Shown here piece by piece: positions 8,178 through 14,234 of a DNA stretch of 50,254 bases. A program made the translations under genes and the position numbers. Within the stretch, counting starts at the first letter, position 1; each line of letters begins with the position of its first letter. The notes under the pieces were generated by a model. It searched no databases and was not told the DNA's origin. It was given only the letters and a program-made list of their open reading frames with translations. The stretch lies in assembly GCF_016862275.1 (NCBI RefSeq), contig NZ_BOMQ01000019.1:1-50254 (forward strand). Reading direction: 5' to 3'. Source of the DNA: Actinoplanes nipponensis. GTDB lineage: Bacteria; Actinomycetota; Actinomycetes; Mycobacteriales; Micromonosporaceae.

Positions 8178-8987
8178 ATGCCAGCGATCGGTGTCGGCGA
8201 CATCACCTTGCACTACGAGGAGTCCGGCCGGGGCGCACCCGTCCTGCTGCTGCCCGGTTCGGCCGCGTCCGGCCGCACCTGGGCCCTGCACCAGGTGCCG
8301 GCCCTGGTCGAGGCCGGCTACCGGACGATCGCGCTGGACCACCGCGGCGCCGGTCGCAGCGGCCCGGCGGCGCCCGGCCTGACGGTCGCCGGGCTGGTCT
8401 CCGACGCGGTCGCGGTGCTGGAACGCGTCGCCGGCGGACCGTGCCGGCTGGTCGGCACGTCGATGGGCGCGTACGTGGCCCAGGAGCTGCTGCTGGCCCG
8501 CCCCGAGCTGATCAGCCAGGCGGTCCTGATGGCGAGCCGGGCCCGGCCGGACACGCTGTCGCGGGCGCTGGCCGCGGCGGACCGGGTGATGGCGGGCGCC
8601 GGGATCACGCTGCCGCCGGAGTACGACGCGGTCAACCGGGCGCTGCTGAACCTGTCGCCGCGCACCCTGGAGGATCCGCAGTCGGCGCAGGACTGGCTGG
8701 ACATCCTGGAGATGTCGCCCACCGACTGGGCCGGCCCGGCCCAGCGGGCCCACCTCGACGTCGTCGTGGACACCGACCGGCGAGCGGCGTACCGCGGGAT
8801 CCGGGTGCCGGTGCTGGTGCTGTCCTTCGCCGACGACCTGGTCGCGCCGGAGGCCCGCGGCCGCGAACTGGCCGACGCGATCCCGCAGGCCCGGTACGTG
8901 CGCATCCCGGACGCCGGCCACTACGGCTACCTGGAGCAGCCGGCCGCGGTGAACGACGCGATCCTGGGGTTCTTCGCCGGCGCCTGA
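8178..8987 (+). CDS. Alpha/beta hydrolase
   Basis: A 269-residue alpha/beta hydrolase fold protein. The oxyanion region is LLLPGSAASG, the nucleophile elbow is GTSMGA with Ser95, the acid is an Asp in SFADDLVAP (219 or 220), and the base is His248 in DAGHYGYLEQP, so the catalytic triad is intact. The length and DHRGAGRSG motif are those of haloperoxidase/esterase-like members. No signal peptide is seen, so it should be cytoplasmic. It is transcribed divergently from the GIY-YIG operon with only 43 bp between starts. The substrate is unknown. Confidence 0.9.
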   Translation: MPAIGVGDITLHYEESGRGAPVLLLPGSAASGRTWALHQVPALVEAGYRTIALDHRGAGRSGPAAPGLTVAGLVSDAVAVLERVAGGPCRLVGTSMGAYVAQELLLARPELISQAVLMASRARPDTLSRALAAADRVMAGAGITLPPEYDAVNRALLNLSPRTLEDPQSAQDWLDILEMSPTDWAGPAQRAHLDVVVDTDRRAAYRGIRVPVLVLSFADDLVAPEARGRELADAIPQARYVRIPDAGHYGYLEQPAAVNDAILGFFAGA

Positions 8988-9003
8988 GGCGCATCCGGCC
9001 GCT

Positions 9004-9091
9004 GGCTCAGCCGCTGCCCTCCTCCGCCGGCTCAGCTGCTGCCCCCGCCGCCGGCTCAGCCGCTGCCCCCGCCGCCGGCTCAGCCGCTGCC
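9004..9091. repeat. 24/25-bp tandem repeat carrying the VWA gene's stop codon
   Basis: GGCTCAGCCGCTGCC-type units start at 9004, 9029, 9053 and 9077; the last is partial. Units 2 and 3 differ at one base. On the minus strand each unit contains TGA in the same phase as the stop codon of the VWA gene (9080-9082). The gene's last codons (Gly-Ser-Gly-stop) and following bases have therefore been copied several times into the spacer. The spacer 8988-9079 holds nothing else recognisable. Confidence 0.85.
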
Positions 9092-10267
9092 GTTCTCCGC
9101 GGCCAGGCGGTGCGCGAACGCCGTCAGGTCCCGCCGCTCGATCGCCGCCGCCATCAGCTCCGGGAACGCGTCCGGCGTGCAGGCGAAGGCCGGCACCCCC
9201 AGCGCCGCCAGCGCCGCCGCGTTCTCGTGGTCGTAGGCCGGCGCACCCTCGTCGGACAGCGCCAGCAGCACCACCACCTGCACGCCCGCGGCCGTCATCT
9301 CCGCCACCCGGCGCAGCATCTGCTCCCGGACCCCGCCCTCGTACAGGTCGCTGATCAGCACGAAGATGCTGTCCCGGGGCCGGGTGATGAGCTGCCGGCT
9401 GTAGCCGATCGCCCGGTTGATGTCGGTGCCGCCGCCCAGCTGCGTGCCGAACAGCACCTCCACCGGATCGCTGAGCTGGTCGGTCAGGTCGACCACCGCC
9501 GTGTCGAAGACCACCAGCGACGTCCGCAGCGACCGCATCGAGGCCAGCACCGCCGCGAACACCCCGGCGAACACCACCGAGGCGGCCATCGAACCGGACT
9601 GGTCGACGCACAGCACCACGTCCCGCTGGACCGCCGTGGCCCGCCGGCCGTAGCCGATGAGCCGCTCCGGGACCACCGTGCGGTGCTCGACCTGATAGTG
9701 CTTCAGGTTCGCCCGGACCGTCTTGTCCCAGTCGATGTCGGCGGGCCGCGGCCGGCTGATCCGCGCGGCCCGGTTCAGCGCGCCGCTGACGGCCGCCCGG
9801 GTCTTCTGCTCGATCCGCCGCTCCAGCTCGGTGACGACCGTGCGCACCACCTGCCGGGCCGCGTCCCGGGCCCGCTCCGGCATCACCCGGTTGAGGGAGA
9901 GCAGCGTGCCGACCAGGTGCACGTCCGGCTCGACCGCCGCCAGCATCTCCGGCTCCAGCAGCAGCCGGGTGAGGTCGAGCCGCTCGATGGCGTCGGCCTG
10001 CATCACCTGCACGACGGTGCTCGGGAAGTACTCGCGGATGTCGCCCAGCCACCGCGCCACCCTGGGCGCCGAACTGCCCAGCCCCGCCGACCGTGCCGTC
10101 CGGCCGCCCTCACCGTCACCGCCGCCGTCGTACAGCGCGGCCAGCGCGGCGTCCATCGCACCGTCGCGGCCCTGCGCCGCCCCCAGCGACTCGTCGGCCG
10201 GCCCGCCGAGCACGAGCCGCCAGCGGCGCAGCCGCTCCCGGTGCGCGGGATCGTCCGTGTCCGTCAT
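9080..10267 (-). CDS. VWA domain protein (YehP-like), partner of MoxR ATPase
   Basis: A 395-residue protein with a helical N-terminal half and a C-terminal von Willebrand A domain. The metal-ion-dependent adhesion site is complete: DQSGS at 222-226, Thr281 in GGGTDINRA, and Asp307 in LISDLYE. VWA proteins next to MoxR ATPases usually act as metal-dependent adaptors in a chaperone-like complex, so that role is proposed here. ATG at 10267 overlaps the DUF5682 stop by four bases (ATGA). It is the last gene of the SWIM-MoxR-DUF5682-VWA run, the same four components as E. coli yehQ/yehL/yehM/yehP. The 3' end has been duplicated as tandem repeats. Cytoplasmic; no membrane segment. Confidence 0.88.
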   Translation of the reverse strand: MTDTDDPAHRERLRRWRLVLGGPADESLGAAQGRDGAMDAALAALYDGGGDGEGGRTARSAGLGSSAPRVARWLGDIREYFPSTVVQVMQADAIERLDLTRLLLEPEMLAAVEPDVHLVGTLLSLNRVMPERARDAARQVVRTVVTELERRIEQKTRAAVSGALNRAARISRPRPADIDWDKTVRANLKHYQVEHRTVVPERLIGYGRRATAVQRDVVLCVDQSGSMAASVVFAGVFAAVLASMRSLRTSLVVFDTAVVDLTDQLSDPVEVLFGTQLGGGTDINRAIGYSRQLITRPRDSIFVLISDLYEGGVREQMLRRVAEMTAAGVQVVVLLALSDEGAPAYDHENAAALAALGVPAFACTPDAFPELMAAAIERRDLTAFAHRLAAENGSG

Positions 10268-13077
10268 GAGACCTCCCGGCCCAGCAGCGCACTCAACGTG
10301 GGCAGCACCAGCGCCGCCCGGTCGTGGTCCAGCACCAGCGGCCCGGCCGCCGCGCGTCCGGCGCCGGCCCGGCCCGCGACCCGCTCACCGATTGCGCGCC
10401 GCTCACCGGCGGCGAAAGCCCCGAAGGTACGGCGCAGCAGCGGCAACACGTCACCGAAGGCGTCCGCCGGGATGTCGGCGAGCCAGCCGTCCAGCAACTC
10501 CAGCAGGGCGTCGTCGTGCACGAGCAGCAGGCCCCCGCCGGCCAGGAAACCCTCCACCCAGGCCGCGCCGTGTGCGGGCGGCGTGCCGACGGTCAGCGGC
10601 AGCCGCAACCGCCGCTGCACCTCCGCGATCCCCAGCCGGCCCGCGTCGAGCAGCAACCGGGTGAGCCGCCCGGCGAGCAGCCCGTGCAGATCCGCGCGCC
10701 GCGACAGCGACTCCAACGTGGTCAGCCAGCGGTCCCGCAACTCCTCGTCGTCGAGCAGGCTCACCGCCGCGTGCACACCGTCGAGGTGACCCCGCAGATC
10801 CTGGGCGGCCTCGTCGGACAGCGACCCGCCCGCGGCGGGCAGACCCGCGCAGACCCGGGTGAGCAGGCTGGCGGTGACGGCGGACAGCCCGGCGACGTCG
10901 GTGCGGCGTACGTCGCCGTAGCGCAGGGTGTGCGCCAGCGCGGGGATCGCGGCCATCAGATGACCGATGTCGGCATCCAGCGCGGCCCGGGTGTCGAGCG
11001 CCGCGAGCACCGGCGGGTACGCGTCGGCCAGATCGGCCAGCAGGCACACCTCGACCAGCGCGGTCACGGCGCCCAGCGAAGCCGCCTGGCGGGCCGCGTC
11101 GGTCACCTTCGTGGTGGCCGCGGCGACGACCGTGGTGCCGTACATGCTGCCCTCGACCAGCTGGACGGCGAAGTCCGGCTGCCACCGCAGCCGCCACTGC
11201 TCCCGGAACGTGCCGGTGCCCCGCCGGGCCGTGTCGGCCTCGCCCCACGGCACGCCGATCGCCCGCAACCGGTGCAACAGCCGGCTGCGCCCGAGGTCGA
11301 TGTCGCGGCGCAGGTCCAGATCGAGGACGCGTTCGAGCGCCTCGGGCTTGAGCCGCACGGACCGCTGCTGCGCGGCCAGATCCCGGGCCAACGGCACGGC
11401 CGGCATGGCGTCGGGCACCGCCCCGAGCCGCTCCCCGACGACGAGACGGCGCCCGATGAGCTCCACCCGCAACGGCTCGCCGTCGCACATGACGGCCTCG
11501 GCCGCCTCGGTCACCTCGGCCAGCCCCGCCAGCGGCCGCCCCCGCACACCGGCCAGCGCCTCGGCGAGCCGGGTGGCCTCGATGACGTGGGCGGAGGAGG
11601 TCGGCACCCCCTCGGCCCGCAACACCTGAGCGGCGTCGACCAGCCAGCGCGGCACGACGTCGGCGCCGGTGGTGAACAGATGGTGGTACCACCCGGGCGA
11701 GCGCACCCCGGCGCCGTAACCCGACCACGACGCGAGTCGCCCGTAGGTCCACGGCACCCAGGTGAAAGCGACCTTGGCCCGCTTGCGCCCCTTGAGCACG
11801 GCGGCGTCCTCGCGCGCGGTGACCTTGCGGGCCAGCGCGGGCACATGCCAGGCCCCGCAGACCACGGCGATGTTGTCGTGGGTGCGCCGGACCTCCCGCA
11901 GCACCGTGCGCATGTAGGCCTCCCGCACCAGGTCGTCGGGATCGTCCGGGGCGTTCTCCCGGATGGCGGTCATGGCCTCGGCGATGGCTTCGAAGGCGGG
12001 CATCCCGCGGTGCTCGACGACGTCCTCCCACCACCGCTCCGGGTCGTCGTAGCCGGCGGCGGCGGCGAGCTCGCCGATGGGATCCACGGGCCGGTGGCGC
12101 ATCGCCGGCTGGGTGTCGTCGGGCGGGGCGGAAGAGGTTTCGGGGGTGGTGGTTGGCCGGGTGGGTTGCGTGGCTGGTTGGCCCACGGCGGGCGGTGTGG
12201 GTGGTCCGCCGGCAGAGGCTTGCCCGCCGGCGGGGGTTGGTTCGGTGCCGGGAGTTGGTTCGCCGACGAGGGGAGGTTCGCCGACAAGGGCCGGCTCGTC
12301 GGCAGAGGCCGGCGTGGCCGATCTGGCGCCACTCCGGTCCACAAGGGACTTCGGGGCCGAGTCCGAGCAGGCATCCGCCGGAACATATCCGACTTCTACG
12401 TTTTGGTGCTCCGCGCCCTCCCCGCCGAGCGCTCGTGCAGGAGTCTCGGCCGGAGGATGCGCGGCCGGGGAGCCGACAGTCGGCGAGCTTCCGGACGATG
12501 AGCCGGGAGGTGAGGTCGTTGCGGAGGGCGGGCCGCCAGGCGCGATGGTTGCCGACGGCGATGGGCCGGGAGACACCGTGCTCACGGACGGCAGGCCGGC
12601 AGGAGCGGTGGCCGCGGTCGGCGTGCCGGCCACAACCGGTGGTGCGGCTGGCGAAGCGGCCGGGTTCGTTCCAGACGGTGACCCGGTGGGGGCGGTCTCC
12701 GCGGAAGGCAGCGCCGCGGTTGGCGGCCCCGCCGACGGGGGTGTGTCCGGGGTGCGGTCGTCGGTCAGGCGGTAGGCGTACGGCAGGTCGAAGAAGCGGA
12801 CCGGCACCCCGTGCCGCACCGCCCACCGCATCGCCTGCCATTCCGGGGAGAAGACCGCGAACGGCCAGAACGCCGCCCGGGCCGGGTTGTCCGCCGCGTA
12901 CCCCAGCAGCGCCACCGGCGGTTGCAGGCCCTCGTCCGCCACCCAGCGGACCAGCTCGTCGGCCTCGGGCGGACCCTCGATCAGCACGATGTCGGGGCGC
13001 TGGCGGTCGAGCTCCTGCACCACCCCCCGGGCCGAGCCGGGGCCGTGGTGCCGGATGCCGTAGAGCCGTTCAGGCAT
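10264..13077 (-). CDS. DUF5682 family protein (YehM-like), putative TraB/TIKI-type hydrolase
   Basis: A 937-residue protein I recognise as DUF5682. The N-terminus has YGIRHHGPGSA (GxxH at residues 7-10) and IVLIEGPPEADEL. After a long insert, a second GxxH appears in VVCGAWHVPALA (408-411). Paired GxxH motifs with an early acidic motif are the hallmark of the TraB/TIKI/EreA/ChaN hydrolase superfamily, so a hydrolytic active site is plausible; this is my inference. Residues ~110-325 are a Pro/Ala/Ser/Thr-rich low-complexity segment that splits the two motif-bearing parts and looks disordered. The remaining ~500 residues are helical and unrecognised. Start ATG overlaps the MoxR stop by 8 bp and the stop overlaps the VWA start, so the genes are tightly coupled. 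Confidence 0.85.
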   Translation of the reverse strand: MPERLYGIRHHGPGSARGVVQELDRQRPDIVLIEGPPEADELVRWVADEGLQPPVALLGYAADNPARAAFWPFAVFSPEWQAMRWAVRHGVPVRFFDLPYAYRLTDDRTPDTPPSAGPPTAALPSAETAPTGSPSGTNPAASPAAPPVVAGTPTAATAPAGLPSVSTVSPGPSPSATIAPGGPPSATTSPPGSSSGSSPTVGSPAAHPPAETPARALGGEGAEHQNVEVGYVPADACSDSAPKSLVDRSGARSATPASADEPALVGEPPLVGEPTPGTEPTPAGGQASAGGPPTPPAVGQPATQPTRPTTTPETSSAPPDDTQPAMRHRPVDPIGELAAAAGYDDPERWWEDVVEHRGMPAFEAIAEAMTAIRENAPDDPDDLVREAYMRTVLREVRRTHDNIAVVCGAWHVPALARKVTAREDAAVLKGRKRAKVAFTWVPWTYGRLASWSGYGAGVRSPGWYHHLFTTGADVVPRWLVDAAQVLRAEGVPTSSAHVIEATRLAEALAGVRGRPLAGLAEVTEAAEAVMCDGEPLRVELIGRRLVVGERLGAVPDAMPAVPLARDLAAQQRSVRLKPEALERVLDLDLRRDIDLGRSRLLHRLRAIGVPWGEADTARRGTGTFREQWRLRWQPDFAVQLVEGSMYGTTVVAAATTKVTDAARQAASLGAVTALVEVCLLADLADAYPPVLAALDTRAALDADIGHLMAAIPALAHTLRYGDVRRTDVAGLSAVTASLLTRVCAGLPAAGGSLSDEAAQDLRGHLDGVHAAVSLLDDEELRDRWLTTLESLSRRADLHGLLAGRLTRLLLDAGRLGIAEVQRRLRLPLTVGTPPAHGAAWVEGFLAGGGLLLVHDDALLELLDGWLADIPADAFGDVLPLLRRTFGAFAAGERRAIGERVAGRAGAGRAAAGPLVLDHDRAALVLPTLSALLGREVS

Positions 13078-14131
13078 CGCGGGCGGCTCGGTAGAAGTCG
13101 CGCCAGTCGGTGCGTTCGCGGACGACGGTCTCCAGGTATTCGCGCCAGACCACGCTGTCGGTGACCGGGTCCTTGACCACCGCGCCGACGATGCCGGATG
13201 CCACGTCGCCGGGGTGCAGCAGGCCGTCGCCGAAGTGGGCCGCCAGCGCCATGCCGCTGGTGATCACCGAGATGGCCTCCGCGGGGGACAGCGTGCCGGT
13301 GGGCGACTTGAGCTTGGTGCGGCCGTCCTCGGTCAGGCCGGTACGCAGCTCGCGGAAGATCGTGACGACCCGGCGGATCTCCTCGAGGGCGGTCGGCACC
13401 TCGGGCAGGTCCAGGGACCTGCCGAGCTGCGCCACCCGGCGGGCGACGATCTCCACCTCCTCGTCGGCGGAGGCCGGCACCGGCAGGACCACCGTGTTGA
13501 ACCGGCGGCGCAGCGCACTGGACAGCTCGTTGACGCCGCGGTCGCGGTCGTTGGCCGTGGCGATGAGGTTGAACCCGCGCTGGGCCTGGACCTCGGTGTT
13601 GAGCTCCGGCACCGGCAGCGTCTTCTCCGACAGCACGGTGATCAGCGCGTCCTGCACGTCGGACGGGACGCGGGTCAGCTCCTCCATCCGGGCGATCGCG
13701 CCGGTGCGCATGGCGCGCATGATCGGGCTGGGCACCAGCGCCGCGTCGGACGGGCCGTCGGCGAGCAGGCGGGCGTAGTTCCAGCCGTACCGGATGGATT
13801 CCTCGGCGGTGCCGGCCGTGCCCTGCACCAGCAGGGTGGAATCGCCGGAGATGGCCGCCGCCAGGTGCTCCGACACCCAGGTCTTGGCCGTGCCGGGCAC
13901 CCCGAGCAGGAGCAGCGCCCGGTCGGTGACCAGCGTGGACACCGCCACCTCGATCAGCCGCCGGGGCCCGACGTACTTCGGAGTGATCTTGGCGCCGTCG
14001 CCGAGCAGGTAGGTCACCACCGCCTGCGGGGACAGCCGCCAGCCGGGCGGGCGGGGCCGCTCGTCCGTGGCGGCGAGCAGGGCGAGCTCCTCGGCGTACT
14101 CGTCCTCGGCGTGCGGTCGCAGTGCGGTCAC
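13070..14131 (-). CDS. MoxR-family AAA+ ATPase (YehL-like)
   Basis: A 353-residue AAA+ ATPase of the MoxR group. Walker A GVPGTAKT lies at 77-84, the Walker B-like strand ends MEELTRVP (149-156), sensor 1 is ATAND (191-195) and ALRRRFNTVVLP supplies arginine-finger residues. These enzymes form hexamers that remodel client proteins together with VWA partners, here the downstream VWA gene. The open frame runs 200 codons further upstream, but that stretch is antisense-like to the SWIM gene end. GTG at 14131 has GGGAG six to seven bases ahead and gives the family's usual length. It is separated from the SWIM gene by 103 bp that contain a perfect palindrome, so it may have its own promoter. Confidence 0.88.
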   Translation of the reverse strand: MTALRPHAEDEYAEELALLAATDERPRPPGWRLSPQAVVTYLLGDGAKITPKYVGPRRLIEVAVSTLVTDRALLLLGVPGTAKTWVSEHLAAAISGDSTLLVQGTAGTAEESIRYGWNYARLLADGPSDAALVPSPIMRAMRTGAIARMEELTRVPSDVQDALITVLSEKTLPVPELNTEVQAQRGFNLIATANDRDRGVNELSSALRRRFNTVVLPVPASADEEVEIVARRVAQLGRSLDLPEVPTALEEIRRVVTIFRELRTGLTEDGRTKLKSPTGTLSPAEAISVITSGMALAAHFGDGLLHPGDVASGIVGAVVKDPVTDSVVWREYLETVVRERTDWRDFYRAARDA

Positions 14132-14172
14132 TCGAACTCCCTGTCTGTCTTCACGACCGGCCGGCCTTCCGC

Positions 14173-14188
14173 CCGGATCGCCGGCGAT
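14173..14188. promoter_or_regulatory. Perfect 16-bp palindrome upstream of MoxR gene
   Basis: GGATCGCCGGCGATCC is self-complementary and lies 42 bp upstream of the GTG start of the MoxR gene in the only sizeable gap of the cluster. It could be an operator or simply a GC-rich hairpin. No T-tract follows on the minus strand, so a terminator for the SWIM gene is not supported. Confidence 0.4.
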
Positions 14189-14234
14189 CCCGGTGCCGGG
14201 AACGTTACTCAGCACCTCCGACAAGATTGGCCCG

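Noticed and set aside
8142..10052. A 636-codon minus-strand frame overlapping the VWA gene and the hydrolase
   Set aside because: It runs in a different phase from the VWA gene and antisense to the alpha/beta hydrolase; its sequence is arginine/glycine repeats without domains.
12151..12775. Plus-strand open frames opposite the DUF5682 low-complexity region
   Set aside because: Gly/Ala/Val-rich antisense of a Pro/Ala/Ser/Thr-rich segment; no start signal or domain.
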